From: Candidatus Zhuqueibacterota bacterium
Lineage (GTDB): Bacteria > Zhuqueibacterota > Zhuqueibacteria > Residuimicrobiales > Krinioviventaceae
Reading direction: 5' to 3'
Assembly (NCBI GenBank): GCA_003854995.1
Contig: RQOI01000284.1
Span: 1-16,850, forward strand
DNA: 16,850 nt
Below the pieces are notes generated by a model. That model ran no database searches and was not told the DNA's origin. It was given only the letters and a program-made list of their open reading frames with translations. The position numbers and the translations under genes are program-made. This document shows, piece by piece, positions 1 to 7,163 of the stretch. Numbering within the stretch: the first letter of the stretch is position 1; each line of letters opens with the position of its first letter.

Positions 1-23
1 AGTGGAGTTCAAGCTTCAATAGA

Positions 24-236
24 TCAACAATTCTTGATCGCCCAGACGGTGATGAGATAAATAAACCAGATGATCACAAACAGGCGCATGCCAAGCCAAA
101 GCGTCTGGCCACTTTCACGAAAAGATTCTTTGATGGCGCCCTCGTCAAAAAGTTTGCCACTGATAAAAAGTCGAATAAATTTGGAGACCAAGACAGCGGC
201 GAGCGCCAGAAAGAGGATGGGAAAGAAATAGCGCAT
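24..236 (-). CDS. small two-helix membrane protein, unknown function
   Basis: A 70-residue protein that I do not recognise. It has a hydrophobic segment at about residues 3-25 and another at about 48-66, separated by a short polar stretch rich in charged residues (about 28-45), so it is probably a small inner-membrane hairpin protein. An AAGGAG Shine-Dalgarno sequence sits 9 bases before the ATG, which supports real translation despite the small size. It is the last gene seen of the minus-strand row, 61 bases downstream of the polyprenyl synthase gene, and may be co-transcribed with it. No catalytic motif is visible. Function unknown. Confidence 0.6.
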   Translation of the reverse strand: MRYFFPILFLALAAVLVSKFIRLFISGKLFDEGAIKESFRESGQTLWLGMRLFVIIWFIYLITVWAIKNC

Positions 237-297
237 TTATATGAGCTCCTTTGTGCTCAAGATCTTTGACGCCCGCTGTTCTGACGGCAGATTTTAG

Positions 298-1293
298 CTA
301 ATACGTTCGATGCTCCAGCATGTCCAACAGATTGGACAGCAGCAGGTGAGATTCCGATTTTGGCAGCAGCTGTAATGACTGGCGAGCTTTTTCCAGGGCG
401 TCTTGCACCTGTTTTTGAGCCGCTGCGATGGTCCCGATCTCATTCAGTATTGATATCACGTGCTGGATTTCATGCGGGGACAGAGTGTTCTTGTGAACGA
501 AAAGCAAAAGTTGATCGAGCTGCTCGGGAGTGGCGTGTTGGCGCGAGTGGATCATCAGAAAAGTCTTTTTATCTTTTTGGATATCGCTGCCGACGTCTTT
601 GCCGAGCGTCGTCTGATCTGCCAGAAGGTCGAGCAGATCATCCTGTATCTGAAACGCGCGCCCAAGTTGCATGCCAAAACGACGCATGCCCTGGATTTGT
701 TCGGCTGAGCCATCGCCCAGCAGCGCGCCGATCTCACAGGCGAGGGAAAAAAGCCTGGCGGTCTTGCGATCGATCATGTAAAAATATTCATCGAGCGACA
801 CGTCATCCCGATCTTCGAACTCCATGTCCAGAGCTTGCCCTTCGCACACCTCCAGGATGCCGCGGTTGAATGCGGCCAGAGTCTGAGAGAGATGAACGGC
901 AGTCGTCCGACCCAGCGCTTCGTACGCTTTGATCAGGATCGCATCGCCGCACAGGATGGCGGCATTGGCATCCCACTTTTTGTGCACCGTCGCACGGCCC
1001 CGGCGCATGTCGTCCTTGTCCATGATATCATCATGGACGAGACTGAAGACATGCACAAACTCGAGCGCTACGGCGGCATTCAGCACATTCTCCTGGTCGC
1101 CGCCGACAGCTTCACAGATGATTTGCGCCAGGATCGGCCGCAGCAGTTTCCCGCCGTCCTGCAGCGCATAGCGCATGGGCTCATATAAGGACGCCGGATG
1201 TTCGGCGGACAAGTAGGAAAATATTCTCGCGACCAGCCGCTCTCTATATTTCTGCGTCTGTTTGATAAAGTCGGAATGCAAGGTCTTCTCCAC
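298..1293 (-). CDS. trans-polyprenyl diphosphate synthase, probably geranylgeranyl type
   Basis: Cytoplasmic head-to-tail prenyl transferase of the all-trans polyprenyl synthetase family, which adds isopentenyl diphosphate to allylic diphosphates. Both Mg-binding aspartate motifs are present: DDIMD at residues 88-92 followed by the conserved RRG (98-100), and DDLLD at 218-222 followed by GKDVGSD (231-237). GGKLLRP (47-53) and GQALDMEF (152-159) are also family hallmarks. The first motif is the plain DDxxD form, without the two-residue insertion of bacterial farnesyl synthases. Phe83 sits five residues before it, as in archaeal-type geranylgeranyl synthases, where an aromatic there limits chain length. 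I therefore infer a C20 (or C15) product rather than a long quinone side chain. At 331 residues the length is normal. The listed start is GTG with no Shine-Dalgarno; a TTG at 1281 with GGAG six bases upstream is a real alternative. Confidence 0.93.
   Translation of the reverse strand: MEKTLHSDFIKQTQKYRERLVARIFSYLSAEHPASLYEPMRYALQDGGKLLRPILAQIICEAVGGDQENVLNAAVALEFVHVFSLVHDDIMDKDDMRRGRATVHKKWDANAAILCGDAILIKAYEALGRTTAVHLSQTLAAFNRGILEVCEGQALDMEFEDRDDVSLDEYFYMIDRKTARLFSLACEIGALLGDGSAEQIQGMRRFGMQLGRAFQIQDDLLDLLADQTTLGKDVGSDIQKDKKTFLMIHSRQHATPEQLDQLLLFVHKNTLSPHEIQHVISILNEIGTIAAAQKQVQDALEKARQSLQLLPKSESHLLLSNLLDMLEHRTY
1288..1291 (-). promoter_or_regulatory. possible ribosome binding site for a TTG start of the prenyl synthase
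   Basis: GGAG lies inside the first codons of the listed GTG-started frame and six bases before an in-frame TTG at 1281..1279. No comparable Shine-Dalgarno precedes the GTG at 1293, so the protein may begin four residues later than listed. Confidence 0.4.
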
Positions 1294-1362
1294 GCTGTGC
1301 GATACAAATTAATATAGTTCGCGCAGAGAAGCAAGGTATTCGTTTTAGAAAGATCAGTTTTA

Positions 1363-1923
1363 TTATGACAAGCCTAGCGCTCCCTCAAAATCAGCGCCGT
1401 CAGTGATGGCGTTGTTCAATGTGGCGCCCTTCAGATTCGCATTTTTCAGCGAAGCGTTGGTGAGGTCGCTGCGCACCAGATGGGCATCCTCGAGGTTGGC
1501 GTTGTCAAGTTTTGCACCGCGGAGAGAGGCGCGTTTGAGCCGGCAGCGGACGAGTGAGCTGCCGCTCAGGTTGGCGCGATCGAGCGAAGAGCCGAGCAAA
1601 GCGGCATGCTGCAGGCTTGCGCCTTTGATGCTGGCATTTTCCAGATTGCTGTCCTGCAGGTTGGTGTCTTCGCCTCGCACGCCATCCATGTTCGCATTCA
1701 TCAAATTGCAGCCGAACATGAAAGCTCGGGTGATATTGGCGCCCGCAAAGTTCGCTCCTTCGAGATTGGAATTCTGCAGGTGCGCCTCGGTCAGATCAGC
1801 CCCAGCCAGATCGGCGCCCTTTAAAACTTCATAAGACAGATCAGCGCCGGTGAGATCGACGCCTTGAAAAGACTGCCCCGCTTTTATTTTCTCCAATATC
1901 TCGTTTCTTTTCAATTGAGACAT
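1363..1923 (-). CDS. pentapeptide-repeat protein
   Basis: A 186-residue protein made almost wholly of A(D/N)Lxx-type pentapeptide repeats from about residue 20 to the end, for example GADLAGADL and LENASIKGASL. This predicts a right-handed quadrilateral beta-helix. The first 18 or so residues (MSQLKRNEILEKIKAG) are a non-repeat helical cap. There is no signal peptide or membrane segment, so it is probably cytoplasmic. Known relatives range from DNA-mimicking gyrase protectors (Qnr, MfpA) to proteins without known function; nothing here identifies a target. The open frame extends upstream to a GTG overlapping the stop of the STAS gene, but the ATG at 1923 has AAGGAG six bases before it and is the better start. 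It lies 29 bases after the STAS gene and is probably translated from the same mRNA. Confidence 0.9.
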   Translation of the reverse strand: MSQLKRNEILEKIKAGQSFQGVDLTGADLSYEVLKGADLAGADLTEAHLQNSNLEGANFAGANITRAFMFGCNLMNANMDGVRGEDTNLQDSNLENASIKGASLQHAALLGSSLDRANLSGSSLVRCRLKRASLRGAKLDNANLEDAHLVRSDLTNASLKNANLKGATLNNAITDGADFEGALGLS

Positions 1924-1929
1924 ACAGTT

Positions 1930-1935
1930 CTCCTT
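1930..1935 (-). promoter_or_regulatory. ribosome binding site deciding the pentapeptide-protein start
   Basis: AAGGAG on the minus strand, six bases before the ATG at 1923..1921. It argues against the longer frame beginning at the GTG at 1956. Confidence 0.75.
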
Positions 1936-1952
1936 TAGCGCATGACCATTCT

Positions 1953-2291
1953 TCACACAAAAGTGCTGACAGCGTCTTTCACCGTGTCATACTCATCAAA
2001 TACAGAATCCAGTCTGGTGATTTGAATCGGACGTCGGACACGATCCGTCATATTGGCCAGTTTCAAATCGCCGCCGCTGCCGCGCAAGTTGGTCAGCGCG
2101 CTCATGAGCATGCCAAGCCCGGAGCTGTTCATCCAATTCACCTTGCCCATATCGACGACGACTCGATTCTTTTCATTTTTGATCGCGTTGTCAATGATGG
2201 AACGAAACTCATCGGCTTCCGGCCCACCCATCAGCTCACCTGATAGCTCGATGATGAGCACCGATCCATCTTCTCTCTGAACGATTGCCAT
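1953..2291 (-). CDS. STAS-domain protein, anti-sigma-factor-antagonist type
   Basis: A single 112-residue STAS domain of SpoIIAA/RsbV size. Family members are switched by phosphorylation of a serine and bind an anti-sigma kinase or another signalling partner when unphosphorylated. The core strand VVVDM (44-48) and the phosphorylation loop MNSSGLG (54-60) are clear, with Ser57 at the position equivalent to SpoIIAA Ser58. The residue that is usually Asp in the DSSG motif is Asn55 here, a variation I recall from other family members. A strong GGAGG sits four bases before the ATG. The gene is 21 bases downstream of the second permease, so it is probably in the exporter transcript. No cognate serine kinase, phosphatase or sigma factor is in the window, so its partner is unknown. 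Some stand-alone STAS proteins act in lipid transport rather than sigma control. Confidence 0.9.
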   Translation of the reverse strand: MAIVQREDGSVLIIELSGELMGGPEADEFRSIIDNAIKNEKNRVVVDMGKVNWMNSSGLGMLMSALTNLRGSGGDLKLANMTDRVRRPIQITRLDSVFDEYDTVKDAVSTFV

Positions 2292-2312
2292 AAGACCTCC
2301 AAATATATCTGA

Positions 2313-3533
2313 CTATTCATACCGTAACGCTTCGATTGGATCCATGCGCGCCGCTTTGGTCGCAGGACCGACGCCAAAAATCAGACCCACCGTGGAACAG
2401 AAAACCAGTCCCAGGATGACGGTCCAAGCCGGCACCGCCGCAGGCACCGGCGTCAAGAGCTCGACCAGCTTGCCGATGCCAAGTCCGATGAAAATGCCGA
2501 TGATGCCGCCGATCTCACTGAGAACGATCGCCTCGATTAAAAACTGCCACAGTATATCCCGGCGTTTGGCGCCGATCGATTTTCGAATGCCGATCTCTCG
2601 CGTCCGTTCGGTGACGGACACGAGCATGATATTCATGATGCCGACGCCGGCGACGACCAACGCAATGGAGGCAATCGCAATCGCGACTATTTTGACGACG
2701 CGCGTCATATTGTCGAAGAATTCCATCAGCTGATCGCTCGTCCAGATCTCAAAGTCATTCTCTTCGCCCGGCGGCACCTTGCGCACCGCCCGCAGGATGC
2801 CGATGGTTTGATCCCGACAGGTCTCAAACAGCTGCGGACTCTTGGCCTTGACCGTAATATTGATGGAGCGCTCGCCCCCGTACAGGAGCTCAAACCGGGT
2901 GATCGGTATGATGATGCGATTGTCTCGCGAACCGCCCAAAAAGCTACCCAGTTCTTCCAGAATGCCGACCACCTGAAAACGCTCGCCCTCTATTTTGACA
3001 TTCTTGCCAATCGGATCCTCGTAGGGGAAAAGCACATTGACCGGCTCAATTCCCAGGACGCACACGCGGCGATTAAAATCCACGTCCTGCTCGGTGATGA
3101 ATCGTCCGTCAGCGAGAGTGAAACCATTGTTGATCAAAAATTCCGGCGTGGCGCCGGCGATGATCATATTGGGATTGGTCTTTTTGTCCAGATAGCGTAT
3201 TTCGCGGCCGAAATTCCAGACTTCAGCCCCGACCAGCTCCGCCGCCGTGGCCAGACGTCGAACCGCATTGGCGTGTTCAATGGTCAGATCTTTTCGGTTG
3301 CGATACTTGTCGCGATTGCCCTCGTGGATGACCGGATATTTCTGCACCTGAAAAACGTTCGAGCCGAGCTGGCTTAATTGCTCATGGACGCTGTTGCGCA
3401 AGCCGGTGATCAGGGACTGCATGGCGATGATGGTCATCACGCCGATGATGATGCCCAGCAGCGTCAGCGACGATCTGAGCTTGTTCGACATGATGGCCGT
3501 AATGGCCATATTAAAGCTCTCACCCACGTTCAT
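2313..3533 (-). CDS. MacB/FtsX-type ABC transporter permease (second of pair)
   Basis: Inner-membrane subunit of a tripartite exporter. It has the MacB permease layout: a transmembrane helix near residues 22-45, a large periplasmic MacB_PCD-type domain (about 50-270), and three helices in the C-terminal FtsX domain (about 278-400). The motif TERTREIGIRK after the second helix is the conserved cytoplasmic loop that contacts the ATPase, and the C-terminus ends in DPIEALRYE as in the family. There is no ATPase domain in the chain, unlike MacB of Escherichia coli. It is clearly paralogous to the permease upstream (same architecture, same N- and C-terminal motifs), 11 bases away, so the two probably pair as a heterodimer. 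Substrate unknown: MacB relatives export macrolides, peptides, toxins or lipoproteins. Confidence 0.92.
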   Translation of the reverse strand: MNVGESFNMAITAIMSNKLRSSLTLLGIIIGVMTIIAMQSLITGLRNSVHEQLSQLGSNVFQVQKYPVIHEGNRDKYRNRKDLTIEHANAVRRLATAAELVGAEVWNFGREIRYLDKKTNPNMIIAGATPEFLINNGFTLADGRFITEQDVDFNRRVCVLGIEPVNVLFPYEDPIGKNVKIEGERFQVVGILEELGSFLGGSRDNRIIIPITRFELLYGGERSINITVKAKSPQLFETCRDQTIGILRAVRKVPPGEENDFEIWTSDQLMEFFDNMTRVVKIVAIAIASIALVVAGVGIMNIMLVSVTERTREIGIRKSIGAKRRDILWQFLIEAIVLSEIGGIIGIFIGLGIGKLVELLTPVPAAVPAWTVILGLVFCSTVGLIFGVGPATKAARMDPIEALRYE

Positions 3534-3544
3534 AATGTAACCCG

Positions 3545-4777
3545 CTATTCATATCGCAATGCCTCGATGGGATTCAGGCGCGCGGCTTTACGAGCCGGAT
3601 AGATGCCGAAGAACAAGCCGATCGTCACGACAAAACCAAGCCCCAGGAAGACGACCCAGGCAGTGACCGAGGCCGGCAACGGCGTTGTCGAGGCGATGAG
3701 CTCCGCCAGACCAATGGCGAGCGCAATGCCGATGGTCACGCCAATGGCGCAAATGACCAGCGATTCGATGAGAAATTGCAGCATGATGTCAGAACGACGA
3801 GCGCCCAGCGCTTTGCGTATGCCGATCTCACGCGTTCGCTCAGTGACCGATACCAGCAGTATGTTCATGATGCCGATGCCGCCGACCAGCAGGGAGATGG
3901 CGCCGACACCGATGGCCACCGCCCACAGCGTGCCGGTCAAATTCTTATATGTCTCCATGAGCTGGCTCTGCTTGTTGATGGCAAAGTTATCTTCCTCGTT
4001 CGACGTGAGTCCCCTGATTCGCCGCATGAGACCGGTCAACTCTATTTCGGCGTCTTCCAGGATTTCGGGCGCAGCGACCTTGACTTCAATGTCCACAGAG
4101 CGCCAGCGCGCGCCAAAGGCCGACTGAAATACGCCGACAGGGATGATGATCATCTGATCAAGATTCTGGCCAAACATGGAACCCTTTTTCTCAGCGACGC
4201 CGATGACCTTATAGCGCCGCCCGCCAACCAGGATGCGATTGCCCAGCGGATCAGCGTCCGGGAAAAGCTTGTCGGCGACCTCACGTCCGATGACGCATAA
4301 CGGCCGCCGATGTTCGACATCCGTTTCGCTGAGAAAGCGGCCAAATTCGGGCACGACATTCGAGGTCTCCATGTAATCCGCTGTTGAGCCGACGACGGCC
4401 ACGCCTTCCAGACTCCGCTCTTTATACTTTGTCGTCTGTTCGGTATAGAGCGTCGGCGCCACTGCCACGGCCAGCTTCGACATCTCCTTGAGCTGTTCGG
4501 CATCTCTGACTCGAATGTTGGGTCTGTTGCGATAGGTAAAAAATTGCGTTTCATTCATCATCCAGGGGAATTTTTGCACAAAGAGGGTTGTCGTGCCGAT
4601 GGCCGAGATCTGATTCGTGAACGATTTATTCAATCCCTGGATGAGGGCTACAATGGCGATGACCGTAGTGACGCCGATCACGATGCCGAGCGTTGTCAGG
4701 ACAGAGCGCATCTTGTAGGAACGCAGTGCTTCGACGGCGATCTTGAGACTTTCACCAATATAGGAAACAACTCTCAT
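3545..4777 (-). CDS. MacB/FtsX-type ABC transporter permease (first of pair)
   Basis: A 410-residue inner-membrane protein with one N-terminal helix (about 23-46, TTLGIVIGVTTVIAIVALI), a periplasmic MacB_PCD-like domain (about 50-275) and an FtsX domain with three helices (about 283-310, 335-360, 372-393). The ATPase-coupling loop TERTREIGIRKALGARR (312-328) and the terminal NPIEALRYE are typical. Its ATG overlaps the TGA of the ATPase gene in an ATGA arrangement, which suggests translational coupling and fixed stoichiometry with the ATPase. With the next gene it supplies the membrane half of the exporter. The related LolC/LolE pair was considered, but the adjacent MacA-type adaptor and TolC-like gene favour a MacAB-TolC-like exporter. 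Confidence 0.92.
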   Translation of the reverse strand: MRVVSYIGESLKIAVEALRSYKMRSVLTTLGIVIGVTTVIAIVALIQGLNKSFTNQISAIGTTTLFVQKFPWMMNETQFFTYRNRPNIRVRDAEQLKEMSKLAVAVAPTLYTEQTTKYKERSLEGVAVVGSTADYMETSNVVPEFGRFLSETDVEHRRPLCVIGREVADKLFPDADPLGNRILVGGRRYKVIGVAEKKGSMFGQNLDQMIIIPVGVFQSAFGARWRSVDIEVKVAAPEILEDAEIELTGLMRRIRGLTSNEEDNFAINKQSQLMETYKNLTGTLWAVAIGVGAISLLVGGIGIMNILLVSVTERTREIGIRKALGARRSDIMLQFLIESLVICAIGVTIGIALAIGLAELIASTTPLPASVTAWVVFLGLGFVVTIGLFFGIYPARKAARLNPIEALRYE

Positions 4778-5466
4778 GCGGACCGCTCCATGACCGCCTC
4801 ATCGCGCTCGACTATCCCATCGCGCAAGCGAATGATGCGATCGGAGTGCTCGGCGATATATTCTTCATGCGTCACCAGGATGATCGTGTTGCCGCTGTCA
4901 TGCAGATCTTCGAAAATCTCCATAATTTCTTCGCCGGTTCGGCTATCCAGGTTGCCCGTCGGCTCATCCGCCAAAATGATGGAGGGATTGTTGACGAGGG
5001 CCCTGGCTATGGCCACGCGCTGACGCTGACCGCCGGACAGCTCATTCGGCTTGTGATGCATGCGATCGGCCAGGCCGACGCGTTCCAGCGCCTCTTCGGC
5101 CTGTTTTCGACGCTTTGCCGCCGGCGTGCCGTTGTAGATGAGCGGCAACTCGACGTTGTGCAACGCCGAAGCGCGCGGCAATAGATTGAACGTCTGAAAA
5201 ACAAAACCTATTTCACGATTTCTTATTTCGGCCAGCTCATCATCGCTCATGTCGCTGACATTATTATTATTCAACATGTAAACACCTTCGCTCGGCGTGT
5301 CAAGACAGCCGACAATATTCATCAGCGTCGATTTGCCGGAACCGGACGGCCCCATGATCGCCACATATTCATTCTTGTTGACATTGACATTAATGCCCTT
5401 CAGGGCGGGCACCAGCACGGTGCCAATTTCATAGGTCTTTGTAATATCGTTCAATTCAATCAACAT
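4774..5466 (-). CDS. ABC transporter ATPase of MacB/LolD type
   Basis: A stand-alone 230-residue nucleotide-binding subunit that powers the two adjacent permeases. All ABC motifs are intact: Walker A GPSGSGKS (39-46), Q-loop Gln91, signature LSGGQ (143-147), Walker B ILADEP (164-169) with catalytic Glu168, D-loop GNLD (171-174) and switch His200. The sequence after the Q-loop (FNLLPRASALHNVELPL) and DEPTGNLD are typical of the MacB/LolD/FtsE-like group. It begins three bases after the adaptor stop, with AGGAAAGGG just upstream inside the adaptor's last codons, and its stop overlaps the first permease start. MacB of E. coli carries this domain fused to the permease; here it is separate. Confidence 0.96.
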   Translation of the reverse strand: MLIELNDITKTYEIGTVLVPALKGINVNVNKNEYVAIMGPSGSGKSTLMNIVGCLDTPSEGVYMLNNNNVSDMSDDELAEIRNREIGFVFQTFNLLPRASALHNVELPLIYNGTPAAKRRKQAEEALERVGLADRMHHKPNELSGGQRQRVAIARALVNNPSIILADEPTGNLDSRTGEEIMEIFEDLHDSGNTIILVTHEEYIAEHSDRIIRLRDGIVERDEAVMERSA

Positions 5467-5469
5467 CGC

Positions 5470-6678
5470 TCAATCCCTTTCCTGGTCGGACGTGCGCTTT
5501 TCATTTTCAGCGCCCGCTTTCTTGACCTTGACTTGACTGCCGTCCTTCAGTTCCTGAGATATGGCTTTATAGCTGCCGCTGACGACCTCCTGCTCCTCGG
5601 CAAGGCCGGAGACAATTTCAATATTGGTGTCGTCGCTGATGCCCGTCTCGACCGGCACAACGCTCGCGATGCCGTCTGTTACGACAAAGACGACCTCGCT
5701 TTTCTTGTCATCGCCATCATTGCGGTTCTTCTGCGTCGAATCGGGCTTGTCTTCCCGCATCGTCACGCATTGAATGGGCACGAAAAGCACGTCATGGCGC
5801 GTCTCTGTGCTGATATCGACCGTGCAGGACATACCCGGTCGCAGTTGGTCGATTTTCGATGTCACCGCGACTTTGACCTCAAAATTGGTCACCTGTTCCT
5901 GGGTGCCGCGACCGCGCGTTGTGGCTTCGTGCGCGATCTCGGAGACTATTCCATCGAGGATGGTGTCCGGTATGGCATCGACCTCGATTTTCGTCGTATC
6001 GCCCAAAGTGACGAGCACGACATCGTTCTCGTCGATCTCCGACAGCACCTCCATTCGGCTCAAGTCAGATACGGTCATGACCGGATCGGCCTGAAATTGT
6101 GAACCGACGGCAATTTCACCTTCTTCCTTGTTCAGTTTGGTCACGACGCCATGCATGGGCGCTGTCAAGCGGGTTTTATTCAGATTATCTTGTGCCTCGC
6201 GCAATGACGCTTCAGCCTGTCGCAGCTGACTCTGCGCCAAAAGCTTTGTCGCTTCCATGGCATCGAGATCCGCCTGTGAGGCGAGTGACTGCTTGAATAG
6301 ATCCTCGATGCGCCTAAAGTCCGCCTCCGCCTTTTTGAGCGACGCCTGGGCGGACAGCACGCCGGACTGGGCTCTCTCCTTAACCGCTTCATAGACCTGA
6401 CTGTCCAGCTCGACCAATAGCTGGCCTTTCTGAACGATATCGCCCTCCTTGACATGAATCTTTATGATCTCGGCGGAGATGCGGGCTGAGATCTGCACGT
6501 CTATCTCAGGCTGTATATAGCCAGAGCCGGAGACGGTCTTGGTCAACGCACCGCGCTCTACAAGAGTCGTGCTGACCTCAATGGTCTTGCCCCGACTCTT
6601 TTTCAGATTAATGATCACCATGACTGCGATGAGTGCGACGATGACGAGCCCGATGATCACTTTGAGTTTCCTTGACAT
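5470..6678 (-). CDS. MacA/HlyD-type periplasmic adaptor protein
   Basis: Membrane-fusion protein that bridges the inner-membrane ABC permeases to the TolC-like channel. It has a cytoplasmic MSRKLK start and a single anchoring helix (about residues 7-24), then a first lipoyl half-motif (about 58-92), an alpha-helical coiled-coil hairpin rich in Ala, Gln, Glu and Lys (about 95-170), the second lipoyl half (LTAPMHGVVTKL, 171-182), a beta-barrel domain (about 205-295) and a membrane-proximal domain to the end. The last 20 or so residues are highly charged. A charged low-complexity insert (about 308-327, DKPDSTQKNRNDGDDKKSE) lies between beta segments of the membrane-proximal part. GGAG is seven bases before the ATG. 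It follows the small lipoprotein gene by 13 bases. Length (402) is close to MacA. Confidence 0.94.
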   Translation of the reverse strand: MSRKLKVIIGLVIVALIAVMVIINLKKSRGKTIEVSTTLVERGALTKTVSGSGYIQPEIDVQISARISAEIIKIHVKEGDIVQKGQLLVELDSQVYEAVKERAQSGVLSAQASLKKAEADFRRIEDLFKQSLASQADLDAMEATKLLAQSQLRQAEASLREAQDNLNKTRLTAPMHGVVTKLNKEEGEIAVGSQFQADPVMTVSDLSRMEVLSEIDENDVVLVTLGDTTKIEVDAIPDTILDGIVSEIAHEATTRGRGTQEQVTNFEVKVAVTSKIDQLRPGMSCTVDISTETRHDVLFVPIQCVTMREDKPDSTQKNRNDGDDKKSEVVFVVTDGIASVVPVETGISDDTNIEIVSGLAEEQEVVSGSYKAISQELKDGSQVKVKKAGAENEKRTSDQERD

Positions 6679-6691
6679 TCAGCATCTCCAA

Positions 6692-7153
6692 TTATAAATT
6701 CATCATATTCACGCTATTCAGCCAAAACGAGTAGCTGCGCACAAAAATGCCATCCAGATAGACCTCGGCGAGCCATTCGCCTGCCTTGGCGGTCGAGGTT
6801 GTGTCCAGCCAGAAATAGGTGGTGAGTTTGCCGTCTTGCGATGAATAGGATTTTTTCGTCTCATAGACATCATCGCCCGGGTCGACCCAGATGATCTTGA
6901 CCTCGTGTGTGCCGTTCATGTTCTCCCATGTCAGCCAGATGTAGACCAGATCATCGAGCCAAAAATCGTTGTCAATGCCGACCGGCTTGTCTTCGAAAAC
7001 GCCGGCGCACATGAATCCATCCACAATCTGGGGCGCAGAAACGACAGGCTCCAGGCCGCCACTGCCCTGGCCTTCCGTAGAACTGCAGGCCATGATGAGC
7101 GGGATGACGGATATGAAAAGCAAAATAGACGTTCTTCGCATTGCGTGTGACAT
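6692..7153 (-). CDS. small lipoprotein between TolC-like and adaptor genes
   Basis: A 153-residue predicted lipoprotein. Residues 5-22 form a signal peptide (MRRTSILLFISVIPLIMA) ending in a lipobox with Cys23 as lipidation site; the following Ser suggests outer-membrane retention under the E. coli rule, which may not apply here. The mature part is short, rich in Trp, Tyr and Asp, and looks all-beta (IWLTWENM, TTYFWLD, GEWLAEVYLDG), consistent with a small Ig-like sandwich. I do not recognise the family with confidence. The frame is open further upstream inside the tolC-like gene, but the ATG at 7153 places the signal peptide correctly and lies 10 bases after the tolC-like stop, though its Shine-Dalgarno is weak. 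Its place between channel and adaptor suggests an accessory subunit of the exporter. Confidence 0.8.
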   Translation of the reverse strand: MSHAMRRTSILLFISVIPLIMACSSTEGQGSGGLEPVVSAPQIVDGFMCAGVFEDKPVGIDNDFWLDDLVYIWLTWENMNGTHEVKIIWVDPGDDVYETKKSYSSQDGKLTTYFWLDTTSTAKAGEWLAEVYLDGIFVRSYSFWLNSVNMMNL

Positions 7154-7163
7154 GCTGTACTCG

